Below are positions 34,142 to 44,110 of a DNA stretch of 64,000 bases, piece after piece. The stretch's first letter is position 1, and every line of letters starts with the position of its first letter. The stretch spans positions 434,001 through 498,000 of the forward strand of contig NZ_JAGGKM010000001.1 of NCBI RefSeq assembly GCF_017873715.1. Reading direction: 5' to 3'. This stretch comes from Cytobacillus luteolus (GTDB lineage Bacteria > Bacillota > Bacilli > Bacillales > Bacillaceae_L). The notes beneath the pieces are model-generated. The model was given only the letters and a program-made list of their open reading frames with translations. It searched no databases and had not been told where the DNA came from. Made by a program: the position numbers and the translations under genes.

Positions 34142-34912
34142 ATGACGATTGTAAGAACAGACAAGTGGCTTGTAGATTTGTATGATAAACCTTTAGAGAT
34201 TTGTGAAAGAATTAAATTTTCACAATCAGATGTATCTATAGAAGAAATTTATGATTACTTAATTATGAATGGAATGTATCGGCCTGTTAGAGGGGGTGAA
34301 GAGGTAGTAAAAAAATTAAGGGATAATAATGTGTGGAAAACCGTCTATATGGAAGAAAAAAAGCTAAAAAAAGAATGGGATGGACCAACGATTCCAATTT
34401 ACATTTTTCCATCTGATAGTAAAAATAGCCAAATAAGTAATGAGTATAATGGAAAGTCTGGGTTAGCCTTCAAAGATAAACTATTTTTATTTTTATCAAA
34501 TAAAAATACTGACAATGAAATTAAGGCACTGTTTACACATGAATACAATCATATTTGTCGGTTAAAAAAATGTAAGAAGAAAGAAAGTGATTACACCCTA
34601 GGAGACACGATTATTTTAGAAGGTCTAGCTGAGTGTGCTGTAAAGGAACGTTTTGGTGAAGAATATCTTGCCCCATATCTTAGGTATTACTCAGAAACTC
34701 AGCTGGAGGAGATGTGGAATACTATAATAAAACGGAATGCTTCTATTAAGAAGTCATCAAAGGAACATAACCGCTTCTTGTATGGACAAAAATTATTACC
34801 AAAGATGATAGGATATTGTGTAGGATATCATTTAGTGAATAAATTAATGACAGAACAAAGAGCGAGCATAAAGGAATTACTAGGCTTTAATACAGAAGAA
34901 TTTATTAAATAA
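34142..34912 (+). CDS. yjaZ: YjaZ-like DUF2268 putative zinc metalloprotease
   Basis: 256 residues with a HExxH zinc motif, HEYNH at 133-137, followed by ILEGLAECAVKERFG, which can supply the third ligand as a glutamate. DUF2268 proteins are predicted Zn-dependent proteases; the substrate is unknown. No signal peptide, so probably cytoplasmic. The position between fabF and app is that of B. subtilis yjaZ. The ATG follows GGAGGTAGGAG. Confidence 0.85.
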   Translation: MTIVRTDKWLVDLYDKPLEICERIKFSQSDVSIEEIYDYLIMNGMYRPVRGGEEVVKKLRDNNVWKTVYMEEKKLKKEWDGPTIPIYIFPSDSKNSQISNEYNGKSGLAFKDKLFLFLSNKNTDNEIKALFTHEYNHICRLKKCKKKESDYTLGDTIILEGLAECAVKERFGEEYLAPYLRYYSETQLEEMWNTIIKRNASIKKSSKEHNRFLYGQKLLPKMIGYCVGYHLVNKLMTEQRASIKELLGFNTEEFIK

Positions 34913-34921
34913 GATGTTACC

Positions 34922-34952
34922 AAGACTCTGATGTAGATTAGGGTCTTTTTTT
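34922..34952 (+). terminator. Terminator of yjaZ
   Basis: AAGACTCT/AGGGTCTT hairpin followed by a run of T residues. Confidence 0.78.
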
Positions 34953-35046
34953 AATGAATGTAAATTACTAATAAAATTTGTATTGAATTAGTAATGAATT
35001 TGTAATATTATTACACTTGTGTGACTGACAGTTAATTCCCAAATAA

Positions 35047-35679
35047 ATGGAAGGGGTGAAATCGAACATAATGGCAAGCTATACGGTAACAAATAAAAAA
35101 AGAAACATGGACAGCATTCAGTTTCAGGTAACATTGATTGTCATTTCTTTCTTATCTAGTATCTTTGTTCCTTTTATCATCCTGTATCCAATCCAAGAGA
35201 TTTTATTTAAACCACAAAGTGTATGGTATTTTGAAGCTCCTTTTAGTGCATATGTGATATTTATGGCAGCAATCTTAGTAACCGCTATCATTTTACTAAT
35301 TAATGTACTATCTGAACCGAAAACGAAGATGAAGAACATGCTGAAATTAGGAATTACTTTTACCTCCTTAATTACTGTAGTGATTGTAATAGGACTTTGT
35401 CTATTTAATTATGAATATATGAATTCCCAGGGTATTTATAAGAATAAATTTTTTAGTTTAGAAGAGGAGTTTATAGGATGGAACGAAATCACAGAAGCTA
35501 AACAAATTTTTGTGAAAAAAGATGGAATCACTAAAGATGATAAATTTTACTTTACTCTTCAGGATGGAACCATCTTAGAAATGGATATATCTAGTAAAGT
35601 TAAAAAGAATAAAAGGTATATACGACAATACTTAAAGAAAAATAAGGTAATTATTGAAAATGTCTACCCAAACGAATGA
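35047..35679 (+). CDS. Hypothetical membrane protein (210 aa)
   Basis: About 200 residues with three membrane segments (near 32-55, 75-95 and 105-125) and a lysine-rich soluble C-terminal domain (FFSLEEEFIGWNEITEAKQI). That domain resembles the small PH-like domains following membrane helices in YdbT/DUF304-type proteins, a loose impression only. The start is uncertain: ATG at 35047 has no site, and ATG at 35071 follows AAGGGGTGA at about 12 bases. Not recognised. It sits alone between yjaZ and the app operon. Confidence 0.65.
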   Translation: MEGVKSNIMASYTVTNKKRNMDSIQFQVTLIVISFLSSIFVPFIILYPIQEILFKPQSVWYFEAPFSAYVIFMAAILVTAIILLINVLSEPKTKMKNMLKLGITFTSLITVVIVIGLCLFNYEYMNSQGIYKNKFFSLEEEFIGWNEITEAKQIFVKKDGITKDDKFYFTLQDGTILEMDISSKVKKNKRYIRQYLKKNKVIIENVYPNE

Positions 35680-35727
35680 TATTTTGATATAGTAATGACA
35701 ATATAACTTTTTATACTGAATTATTTA

Positions 35728-35742
35728 AAAAGACTGAAAATT
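35728..35742 (+). promoter_or_regulatory. Weak CodY-like site upstream of appD
   Basis: AAAAGACTGAAAATT matches 11 of 15 bases of the CodY consensus AATTTTCWGAAAATT, in a very AT-rich region. Low weight by itself. Confidence 0.35.
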
Positions 35743-35859
35743 ATTAAATTTTACTATAATATTGCAATTATAAAATAATTATATTATTATTGTAAAAAAA
35801 GGAATTGTCGAAAAATTGTATATTTGATCGATTAATTTAATGTTAAAGGTGTGATTGAC

Positions 35860-36855
35860 TTGAATTCAATGCTTGAAGTGAAAGACCTAAAGACAGGATT
35901 CGATATAGACGGAGATTTTTATCATGCGGTTGATGGAGTATCGTTTTCGGTAAAGCCTCGCCAAATTGTCGGAATAGTTGGTGAATCTGGTTGTGGTAAA
36001 AGTGTAATGTCACTTTCTATTATGAAGCTTCTACCTAAAGGGATCGGAAGAATTGCTGGTGGTGAAGTAGTATTCCAAGGAAAGAACATTGAGAGTTTAT
36101 CAGAAAATGAGATGAATAGCATCCGAGGTAAAGATATTAGTATGATCTTCCAGGAGCCGATGACTTCCTTAAATCCAGTTTTCACAATTGGATTCCAGTT
36201 AGAAGAAATCATGCTAAATCATATGAACATATCTAAAAAGGAAGTTAGAGAACGTGCGATTACTCTTCTACAGAGTGTTGGAATCTCTAGACCTGAGAAA
36301 ATTGTAGATGAGTATCCTCACCAATTGTCAGGTGGAATGAGACAAAGGGTTATGATTGCAATTGCAATCGCCTGTCAACCAAAGCTATTAATTGCTGATG
36401 AGCCAACAACTGCTCTTGATGTAACGGTACAAGCCCAAATACTTGAGTTGCTAAAGAGTATTCAAGAAAAGAACGATATGTCAATCATTCTAATCACTCA
36501 TGATCTTGGTGTTGTAGCTGAAATGTGTGATGAGGTTATTGTTATGTACGCTGGGAAAATAGTTGAGCGCACAAACGTAGATAACCTATTCCACAACCCA
36601 CAGCATCCTTACACTAAATTATTAATGGCTTCTATTCCAAGAATGGATGAAGTAGTTGAAGAATTAGCAACAATTAAAGGGATTGTACCATCCTTGAAAA
36701 ATATGCCACAAGTTGGCTGTCGATTTGTTGATAGATGTCCTTCTGCAACAGCGGAATGTAGAACTGTTACTCCTAAGCTAGCTGAAGTAGAGAGTGGACA
36801 TGAGGTATCGTGCTTACTTTATGAAAGCAGTTATCCTAAAGAGAGTGTGAGGTAA
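35860..36855 (+). CDS. appD: Peptide ABC transporter ATPase AppD
   Basis: 331 residues. Walker A GESGCGKS at 41-48, signature LSGGMRQR, Walker B LLIADEP, and the C-terminal oligopeptide-transporter cysteines in GCRFVDRCPSATAEC. It hydrolyses ATP for peptide import with AppF. The TTG at 35860 is preferred, eight bases after AAAGGTG; a GTG at 35851 and ATG at 35869 are alternatives. First gene of the app-type order D-F-A-B-C. Confidence 0.9.
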   Translation: MNSMLEVKDLKTGFDIDGDFYHAVDGVSFSVKPRQIVGIVGESGCGKSVMSLSIMKLLPKGIGRIAGGEVVFQGKNIESLSENEMNSIRGKDISMIFQEPMTSLNPVFTIGFQLEEIMLNHMNISKKEVRERAITLLQSVGISRPEKIVDEYPHQLSGGMRQRVMIAIAIACQPKLLIADEPTTALDVTVQAQILELLKSIQEKNDMSIILITHDLGVVAEMCDEVIVMYAGKIVERTNVDNLFHNPQHPYTKLLMASIPRMDEVVEELATIKGIVPSLKNMPQVGCRFVDRCPSATAECRTVTPKLAEVESGHEVSCLLYESSYPKESVR

Positions 36856-36860
36856 AACAA

Positions 36861-37847
36861 ATGAGTAATACAACACTTAATGAAAAAGAAAATTTATTAG
36901 AAGTTAAAAATTTAAAAACCTACTATCCTATTAAAGGTGGTTTCTTTAGAAAAACAGTAGCACATGTAAAAGCAGTGGATGATGTATCTCTTGAAATTAA
37001 AAATGGGGAAACGTTAGGACTTGTAGGTGAGTCAGGCTGTGGTAAGTCTACAACCGGTAGAACGATTATGAGACTACTAGAACCAACAGATGGTCAAATC
37101 TTATTTGATGGTAAAGATATCACTGAATTAAGAGGGAAATCATTAAGAGACATCAGAAAAGATATCCAAATGGTATTCCAGGATCCATATGCATCTTTAA
37201 ATCCAATGCAAATGGTTGGAGATATTGTTTCTGAGCCAATTATGAACTTTACAAATAAGTCGTTAAAGTCACTAAAAGATGAAGTAATGGAGCTTCTTAA
37301 AAAGGTAGGATTACCTGAAGATGCCTATTATAAATATGCACATGAATTCTCCGGTGGACAAAGACAACGTATAGGTATTGCTCGTGCGTTAGCTCTTAGA
37401 CCAAAGCTAATAATAGCGGATGAGCCAGTATCTGCACTTGATGTATCGGTGCAATCACAAGTACTTAACCTGTTAAAAGAGTTACAAGATGAGTTCGATT
37501 TAACTTTCCTTTTCATTGCACATGATTTAAGTGTTGTTAAACACATGAGTGATCGAATTGGAGTTATGTATCTAGGTAATATCGTTGAAATCGCTGAAAA
37601 GGCAAGTATCTATGATGAACCTTTACATCCTTATACACAGGCCTTAATTTCTGCGATACCAGTTCCTGACCCAAGAAAGAAAAGCCAGCGTATTATTTTA
37701 GAGGGGGATGTTCCAAGCCCGGCAAATCCGCCAAGTGGCTGCCCATTCCACCCACGCTGCCCACAAGCTATAGCTGAATGTTCAGCATCGAAACCTCAAT
37801 TAAAGGAGGTGAAGCCAGGGCATAGAGTCGCTTGTCACTTATATTAA
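36861..37847 (+). CDS. appF: Peptide ABC transporter ATPase AppF
   Basis: 328 residues. N-terminal [22 protein letters not shown], Walker A GESGCGKS, signature [15 protein letters not shown], Walker B LIIADEP, and a C-terminal [15 protein letters not shown] cysteine motif. It is the second nucleotide-binding subunit, starting 5 bases after appD. An AT-rich perfect palindrome (37875-37899, TTTTGAAATG arms) follows before appA and may stabilise or process the message. Confidence 0.92.
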   Translation: MSNTTLNEKENLLEVKNLKTYYPIKGGFFRKTVAHVKAVDDVSLEIKNGETLGLVGESGCGKSTTGRTIMRLLEPTDGQILFDGKDITELRGKSLRDIRKDIQMVFQDPYASLNPMQMVGDIVSEPIMNFTNKSLKSLKDEVMELLKKVGLPEDAYYKYAHEFSGGQRQRIGIARALALRPKLIIADEPVSALDVSVQSQVLNLLKELQDEFDLTFLFIAHDLSVVKHMSDRIGVMYLGNIVEIAEKASIYDEPLHPYTQALISAIPVPDPRKKSQRIILEGDVPSPANPPSGCPFHPRCPQAIAECSASKPQLKEVKPGHRVACHLY

Positions 37848-37934
37848 GCAAGAACACTTAAATGATGGTTTTTCTTTTGAAATGTTTAACATTTCAAAAT
37901 TAAAATAAATATACAAAAAAATGGGGGTAAACAA

Positions 37935-39668
37935 ATGAAGAAGTCAACATTATGGGCTCTAGTTCTAGTACTAGTTATGTCTATGTTCCTTGCTGCTTGT
38001 AGCGGCGGTAACGATACTACTAAGCCAACTGAGCCAAAAGAAGAAGAAAAAGACAATGCAACAACTGATTCAAACGAGCCTAAAGAAGGCGGAATTGTAA
38101 CTTTCGCAACTGACGCTGCTCCAGAGGGTGTATATGACCCTGCTTACGCTGGTAGTGCAGTTGACAGCGATATTCAAGGATTTATGACTGAGAGCATCTA
38201 CGGTGTAGATGGAAACTTAGAGTATGTACCAAATATCGCTACTTGGGAAATTAGCGAAGATTTATTAACATACACTTTCACTTTTGAAAAAGGTGTAAAA
38301 TGGCACAATGGTGAAGAAGTGACTGCTGAAGACTATGCATTCGCTTTAGAAACAATTGCGCACCCAGACTATGATGGTCCTCGTTTCAACATGGTTGAGC
38401 ATGTTAAAGGTGCTACAGAAAAGAAAGATGGAAAAGCTGATACGATTTCAGGTGTTGAAGTTGTAGATTCACACACTGTTAAAATCACTTTCTCAGAAGT
38501 TAAAATCAACAACCTAGAAAACCTTTGGTCTACTCCAATGCCTAAAAAGCACTATGAAGGTGTTGCTGTAGCTGATTTAGGAGAGTCTCCACAAGTTCGT
38601 GAAAACCCAGTTGGTTTCGGACCTTTCAAAGTTAAAAAGGTTGTAGCTGGTGAGTACACTGAATTAGAGCGTTTTGATGAGTACTGGCAAGGTAAGCCAC
38701 TTCTTGATGGTGTTATCGTTAAAGTTATCGATCCATCTCTAGCAACTGGTGCTTTCCAAAATGGTGAAATTGATATCATGGGTATCAGACCACAAGCTGT
38801 TAAAGAATTAAATGCATTACCAAACGTACGTGTTGAAGAAACAACTGGTGTTGTATACTCATACATCGCTTTACGTTTCGGTCACCGTGACCAAGCAACT
38901 CGTAAAAACGTAGCAGATTTTGATAAATTCCAATCTAAAGAATTACGTCAAGCGTTAGTATATGCTATCAACCGTCCAGCGATGATTGATGCATTCTTAG
39001 AAGGTAAAGCTGCAGTAGCTAACACTCCAATTCCAAAAGCGTTCTGGATTGCTGCTGATGAGTCAGAGTTAAATCAATATGAGTACAGCCAAGAAAAAGC
39101 AAAAGAATTATTAGCAACAGCTGGTTATGTAGACGTTGATGGTGATGGTTTTGTTGAAGATCCACAAGGTCAACCATTCAAAATTTCATTCGGTCACTAT
39201 GCTGGACCAGCAGTATTCGAAGGTCGTTCTCAAGCAATTATTCAAAGCTGGAATGATATCGGTGTTAAAACTGAATTAGCAACTGGTTCATTAGTAGAGT
39301 TTAACCTTTACAATGAAATGAAAGACAATGACGATGCAGCATTAGAAGCATTCTTCGGTTCTTGGAGCACTGGTGCAGATCCAGATCCAACTGGCCTATG
39401 GGGTAACGACTCTGAGTGGAACTATGGTCGTTGGGTAGACGCTGAAAACGCGCGCTTACTTGCTGAAGGTTTAAGTGAAAAAGCATTTGACAAAGACTAC
39501 CGTAAACAAGTTTATGTTGAGTGGCAAAAATACTTCAACGAGCAAATGCCTGCTATCCCACTTTGGGAAAACATGGATCTTTATGGAATCAACAACCGTG
39601 TTCAAGGTGTAACTGTAAATGCGATTGGATTCCAAGATGATGTTTACAAGTGGTATGTAACTGAGTAG
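37935..39668 (+). CDS. appA: Peptide-binding lipoprotein AppA
   Basis: 577 residues, family 5 solute-binding protein. The lipobox FLAAC (Cys22) is followed by an acidic/Lys linker and the binding fold (EGGIVTFATDAAPEGVYDP; WHNGEEVTAEDYAFALETI). It captures extracellular peptides outside the membrane for AppBC. GGGGG precedes the ATG by 7 bases. Its codon use (many GTT, GCT, CGT) looks biased toward high expression compared with its neighbours. Confidence 0.92.
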   Translation: MKKSTLWALVLVLVMSMFLAACSGGNDTTKPTEPKEEEKDNATTDSNEPKEGGIVTFATDAAPEGVYDPAYAGSAVDSDIQGFMTESIYGVDGNLEYVPNIATWEISEDLLTYTFTFEKGVKWHNGEEVTAEDYAFALETIAHPDYDGPRFNMVEHVKGATEKKDGKADTISGVEVVDSHTVKITFSEVKINNLENLWSTPMPKKHYEGVAVADLGESPQVRENPVGFGPFKVKKVVAGEYTELERFDEYWQGKPLLDGVIVKVIDPSLATGAFQNGEIDIMGIRPQAVKELNALPNVRVEETTGVVYSYIALRFGHRDQATRKNVADFDKFQSKELRQALVYAINRPAMIDAFLEGKAAVANTPIPKAFWIAADESELNQYEYSQEKAKELLATAGYVDVDGDGFVEDPQGQPFKISFGHYAGPAVFEGRSQAIIQSWNDIGVKTELATGSLVEFNLYNEMKDNDDAALEAFFGSWSTGADPDPTGLWGNDSEWNYGRWVDAENARLLAEGLSEKAFDKDYRKQVYVEWQKYFNEQMPAIPLWENMDLYGINNRVQGVTVNAIGFQDDVYKWYVTE

Positions 39669-39701
39669 TAGTTATAATTTTACTAGATAAGGAGAATTCA
39701 C

Positions 39702-40667
39702 ATGCTTCAATACTCGCTACGAAGAATACTTAGCATGATTCCATTATTACTCCTTATCTCCCTAGTGGTATTCTCCCTGGCAAAAATGATGCCAGGGGAT
39801 CCATTTGCGGGAGAAATTGATCCATCGAATACAAACCCAAAGTATATTGAAGAAATGAGAGAAAAGCTTGGTTATAATGACCCGATTCTCGTTCAATATG
39901 GAAGATGGATTACTAAATTTGTTCAAGGTGATTTTGGAAAATCAACAGTTTATAAAAAGCCTGCAGCTGAATTAATAGCAGATCGAATACCAAATACGTT
40001 ATTGTTAGCTATTACAGCCTTAGTTTTAACGTATGTCATTTCATTTTTTATGGGTATGTATGCAGGAAGAAAACCTTACACTATAGGAGATAACCTCATT
40101 GCGGGTTACAACTATATTGCACTAGCAATCCCTTCATTTGTTGCTGCAATTCTAGCAATCTACTTTTTCTCATTCCAGCTTAATTGGTTCCCATTTAGTG
40201 GATCAGTGAAAATTGGTTTAGAAGAAGGAACGATGGAGTATTACTTAAGTAAAATGCACCATGTGTTATTACCTGCTTTAGTATTAGGACTTATGAGTTC
40301 TGCTTCTTATACACAATTCTTACGTAATGACATTATTGAAAACAGCCGTAAAGACTTTGTAAGAACGGCAAGAGCAAAAGGAACAAAAGAGTCAAAAATT
40401 TACAACAAGCATATACTTAGAAACTCAGTTATACCTTTAGTTACATTCCTTGGATTTGACATTGCTGCTTTAATCAGTGGTGCAGTTATTACTGAAACGA
40501 TTTTTACTTATCCGGGAATTGGTCAACTCTTTTTAGAATCAGTAACTAGAAGAGATTATGCAGTAATGATGTCGATAACAATGTTACTTTCATTTTTATC
40601 ACTTTTTGGAAATTTAATTGCAGACTTAGTATATGGATTAGTAGATCCACGTATTAGACTAGATTAA
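39702..40667 (+). CDS. appB: Peptide ABC transporter permease AppB
   Basis: 321 residues, six membrane helices, with MMPGDPF near residue 28 and the EAA loop VRTARAKGTKESKIYNKHILRN. Forms the membrane channel with AppC. AAGGAG lies before the ATG, 33 bases after appA. Confidence 0.92.
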   Translation: MLQYSLRRILSMIPLLLLISLVVFSLAKMMPGDPFAGEIDPSNTNPKYIEEMREKLGYNDPILVQYGRWITKFVQGDFGKSTVYKKPAAELIADRIPNTLLLAITALVLTYVISFFMGMYAGRKPYTIGDNLIAGYNYIALAIPSFVAAILAIYFFSFQLNWFPFSGSVKIGLEEGTMEYYLSKMHHVLLPALVLGLMSSASYTQFLRNDIIENSRKDFVRTARAKGTKESKIYNKHILRNSVIPLVTFLGFDIAALISGAVITETIFTYPGIGQLFLESVTRRDYAVMMSITMLLSFLSLFGNLIADLVYGLVDPRIRLD

Positions 40668-40679
40668 GGAGGGCAAATC

Positions 40680-41588
40680 ATGGAAGTTGTTACAAAACCT
40701 AATACACCAACACCGAAAAATGTCGCTAAAAGTCCCTCCCCATGGGTGATAGCAAGAAGAAAGTTCGTTAAAAATAAATTAGCAATGATTAGTTTAATAT
40801 TTTTAGTTGTAGTAACAATTCTTTCTTTTTTAGCTCCGTATATAACAACAAAAGATATCATAAGGGTAGACTTTATGAATATCAGTAAGGAACCATCTGC
40901 TGCGAACTGGCTTGGAACAGATACGAACGGAAGAGATGTATTTACTAGAATGCTTTATGCAGGTAAATCTTCTTTAACAGTTGGTTTAGCATGTATGTTC
41001 TTTATCACTTTAATTGGTACAACTGTCGGATCGATTGCAGGTTATTTTGGTGGTAAGGTTGACCAGTTATTAATGCGATTTGTAGATTTTATTTTAAACT
41101 TTCCATTCTTAGTCTTCGTAATTGTTTTAAATACGATCTTAGTTGGAAAAGTTTCGGGTTTATGGACGTTGATTGGTGTTATCTGTCTACTAAGCTGGGG
41201 TGGAGTAGCACGTATCGTACGTAGTAGAATACTTGCAGAGAAAGAGAATGAATATATTCTTGCTGCTGAATCAATTGGCTGTAGACCATCTAAAGTTATT
41301 ATCAAACATTTATTGCCTAACGTAGCTTCTACTATAATCGTTCAAGCGACACTACTTATGGCAGTTATGATTGTTGCTGAATCAGCACTAAGTTTCTTAG
41401 GCTTCGGTGTACCAGTTGACACACCAAGTTGGGGTAATATGTTAGCTGAAGCACGTGATTCAGATGTTTTAAGAAACAAAACATGGATGTGGGTTCCACC
41501 AGCGGTAGCTATTACTTTAGTTATTCTATCAATTAACTTTATTGGTGAAGGATTAAAGGATGCAATGAATCCTAAATCAAGAAGATAA
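40680..41588 (+). CDS. appC: Peptide ABC transporter permease AppC
   Basis: 302 residues, six membrane helices, with LGTDTNGRDVFTRMLYAGKSSL near residue 78 and the EAA-loop region LAAESIGCRPSKVIIKHLLPN. It is the second permease, 12 bases after appB, and closes the operon before a strong terminator. Confidence 0.92.
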   Translation: MEVVTKPNTPTPKNVAKSPSPWVIARRKFVKNKLAMISLIFLVVVTILSFLAPYITTKDIIRVDFMNISKEPSAANWLGTDTNGRDVFTRMLYAGKSSLTVGLACMFFITLIGTTVGSIAGYFGGKVDQLLMRFVDFILNFPFLVFVIVLNTILVGKVSGLWTLIGVICLLSWGGVARIVRSRILAEKENEYILAAESIGCRPSKVIIKHLLPNVASTIIVQATLLMAVMIVAESALSFLGFGVPVDTPSWGNMLAEARDSDVLRNKTWMWVPPAVAITLVILSINFIGEGLKDAMNPKSRR

Positions 41589-41591
41589 ACA

Positions 41592-41626
41592 AGATCTATC
41601 ACTTAATGTGATGGATCTTTTTTTTG
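41592..41626 (+). terminator. Terminator of the first app operon
   Basis: AAGATCTATCAC/GTGATGGATCTT hairpin followed by a run of T residues. Confidence 0.92.
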
Positions 41627-41993
41627 TGCTCTAAAAAGAATGAATTCTAACTAATTAGCATAAGAATGTTTTAGTTTTGTTGTAAATTACTAACTATAAT
41701 TCTAAAAATATTCTAACAATATTACAAAAAGTGCTTGTCGAACCTTAAAGTAATTTGTTATTATGTATAAGACTTAAAGAAGTCAGAAATAAAAAATAAT
41801 TAATACAATTTTAAAAATTAACTTGTATTTGTAATCTTATTGTAATAAAATACAGTTAATATTATTTTCAGATAATTTGGTATCTTAAGTACACAATAAT
41901 AATTCAGATTATTATGAATTATAAAATGGTACTAAAGTTGCATTAGGTACTGACTGGTATCTACGTCGATGGAAAAGGATGGTGACAGAATAA
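41627..41993. other. Gene-free AT-rich control region between peptide-transport operons
   Basis: No plausible gene. About 80% A+T, with repeated TTGTAATA-type words. A close CodY-type site lies at 41863-41877. I could not pick a unique promoter. Confidence 0.6.
41863..41877 (+). promoter_or_regulatory. CodY-like box upstream of the second peptide operon
   Basis: TATTTTCAGATAATT matches 13 of 15 positions of the CodY consensus AATTTTCWGAAAATT. CodY represses peptide uptake operons in Bacillus when branched-chain amino acids and GTP are high. Confidence 0.6.
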
Positions 41994-42977
41994 ATGTCTG
42001 CATTACTAGAGGTAAAGAATTTAAAAACACACTTCTTTAAAAAGAAAACAGTTATTCCAGCTGTAGATGGTGTGGATTTAAAAATCAATAAAGGTGAAAC
42101 TGTTGCGCTTGTTGGGGAATCTGGATCTGGAAAAAGTATAACTTCACTTTCAATTATGCGTCTTGTTCCGACTCCTCCGGGTAAAATAGTAGATGGTGAA
42201 ATTTACCTAGATGGTAAAGAATTAGTAAGTATGTCAGAAAACGATATGTGTAAAATTCGTGGAAATGAAATATCAATGATTTTCCAAGAACCAATGACAT
42301 CTTTAAACCCTGTACTTACCATTGGAGAGCAAATCACTGAAATACTAACATATCACCAGAAAATGACTAAAAATGAAGCAAATAAAAAAGCAATCGAATT
42401 GCTTGAAATGGTTGGCTTTTCGAGAGCTGCTGAACTGATAAATGATTTCCCACACCGACTATCAGGTGGGATGAGACAAAGGGTTATGATTGCAATGGCG
42501 ATGAGCTGTAATCCAAAATTGCTTATTGCAGACGAGCCCACAACTGCCCTTGATGTTACAATTCAGGCACAAATACTAGATTTAATGAAAGAAGTAAGTA
42601 AAAAGTTCGATACTTCTATTCTATTAATTACTCATGATCTTGGAGTAGTTTCAGAGATTGCAGAAAGAGTAGTAGTAATGTATGGTGGTCAAGTTGTTGA
42701 AGAAGCATCAGTAGATGATCTTTTTGATGAACCATTCCACCCGTATACAGAAGGACTAATGGCATCTATTCCTGCAATTGACGGAGAGATTACACGTTTA
42801 CAATCAATTGAAGGAAACGTTCCTTCTCCGGAGAACATGCCTATAGGCTGTAGATTCGCTCCTAGATGTGTAAAAGCATTTGACCGTTGTCATTCAGAAT
42901 TACCACAACTAAAACAGGTTAATGGACAGCGCTCAGTAAGGTGCTTTTTATACGATAGTGAGGAGGCAGGGGCATGA
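41994..42977 (+). CDS. Peptide ABC transporter ATPase (second app-type operon, D)
   Basis: 327 residues. Walker A GESGSGKS, LSGGMRQRVMIAMAMS, Walker B LLIADEPTTALD, C-terminal GCRFAPRCVKAFDRC. It is an OppD/AppD-type subunit. Gene order D-F-A-B-C repeats that of the upstream operon, so the unit looks duplicated and diverged; peptide preference cannot be read from the ATPase. The ATG follows a rather weak GGATGGTGA site. Confidence 0.9.
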   Translation: MSALLEVKNLKTHFFKKKTVIPAVDGVDLKINKGETVALVGESGSGKSITSLSIMRLVPTPPGKIVDGEIYLDGKELVSMSENDMCKIRGNEISMIFQEPMTSLNPVLTIGEQITEILTYHQKMTKNEANKKAIELLEMVGFSRAAELINDFPHRLSGGMRQRVMIAMAMSCNPKLLIADEPTTALDVTIQAQILDLMKEVSKKFDTSILLITHDLGVVSEIAERVVVMYGGQVVEEASVDDLFDEPFHPYTEGLMASIPAIDGEITRLQSIEGNVPSPENMPIGCRFAPRCVKAFDRCHSELPQLKQVNGQRSVRCFLYDSEEAGA

Positions 42978-43996
42978 TTTCAACTACAAACTTAGAATCT
43001 GAGAAATTAGTAATCGATAACGATCAAACTGCAATTCTTGAATTACAAGATGTAAAGAAACACTTCCCTATAAAGGCAGGATTACTTCAAAGAACCGTAG
43101 GACAGGTAAAGGCTGTTGACGGCATAAACCTAAAACTTTATAAGGGTGAGACGCTAGGTATTGTTGGTGAATCAGGCTGTGGTAAATCTACTGCTGGTAG
43201 AACAATTATACGACTCTATGAACCTACAGAAGGAAAGATACTTTTTAAAGGCAAAGATATATCACATATGTCTGAAAATCAGCTTCGTAAAGAAGTAAGA
43301 AAAGATATCCAAATGATCTTTCAAGATCCATTTGCAACATTAAATCCGAGAAAAACGTTACGTTCAATCATTAGTGAACCAATGATTACACACAATTTAT
43401 ACAGTGGTAAAGAACGTGAAGAAAAAGTTAAGGAATTACTAGATACAGTTGGGCTAAATTCTTCATTTATCAACCGTTATCCACATGAGTTCTCTGGTGG
43501 TCAACGTCAAAGAATTGGAATTGCAAGAGCACTAGCACTAAAACCTGAATTAATTATTGCAGACGAAGCAGTATCAGCCCTAGATGTATCGATACAAGCC
43601 CAGATCATAAACTTAATGCAGGATTTACAAAAAGATTTTGGATTGACGTATATTTTTATCTCTCATGACCTTAGTGTTGTTCGTCACATTAGTGACCGCG
43701 TGGGTGTAATGTACTTAGGTAAAATGATGGAATTAGCAGGAAAGGATAGTTTATACGCAAATCCTCTCCATCCATATACACAAGCACTACTATCAGCAGT
43801 ACCTGTTACTAGGAAAAAAGGTGCGGTTAAGAGGGAAAGAATTGTTCTTAAGGGTGAATTACCTAGCCCGTCTAACCCACCAGCTGGTTGTGTATTTCAT
43901 ACAAGATGTCCAGCTGCTACAGATATTTGTCGTCAAGCAGTCCCTGAGTTTAAAGAAGTGGAAAATGATCATTATGTAGCCTGCCATCTTTACTAA
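42974..43996 (+). CDS. Peptide ABC transporter ATPase (second app-type operon, F)
   Basis: 340 residues, OppF/AppF type: [53 protein letters not shown], and C-terminal GCVFHTRCPAATDIC. The Walker B aspartate is followed by EA rather than EP (IIADEAVSALD), a small departure from its paralogues. It has a 4-base ATGA overlap with the preceding gene and AGGAGG upstream. Confidence 0.9.
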   Translation: MISTTNLESEKLVIDNDQTAILELQDVKKHFPIKAGLLQRTVGQVKAVDGINLKLYKGETLGIVGESGCGKSTAGRTIIRLYEPTEGKILFKGKDISHMSENQLRKEVRKDIQMIFQDPFATLNPRKTLRSIISEPMITHNLYSGKEREEKVKELLDTVGLNSSFINRYPHEFSGGQRQRIGIARALALKPELIIADEAVSALDVSIQAQIINLMQDLQKDFGLTYIFISHDLSVVRHISDRVGVMYLGKMMELAGKDSLYANPLHPYTQALLSAVPVTRKKGAVKRERIVLKGELPSPSNPPAGCVFHTRCPAATDICRQAVPEFKEVENDHYVACHLY

Positions 43997-44110
43997 GAAG
44001 ATGGTAGTGCATAAGATAAATTTCACTTGAAAGGGGTGATGGAAGGAAGATATTGCTTTAAAAGTGTCTTAAGTAATCTAATAATTCAAAAAACGATAGG
44101 GGGAAATGAA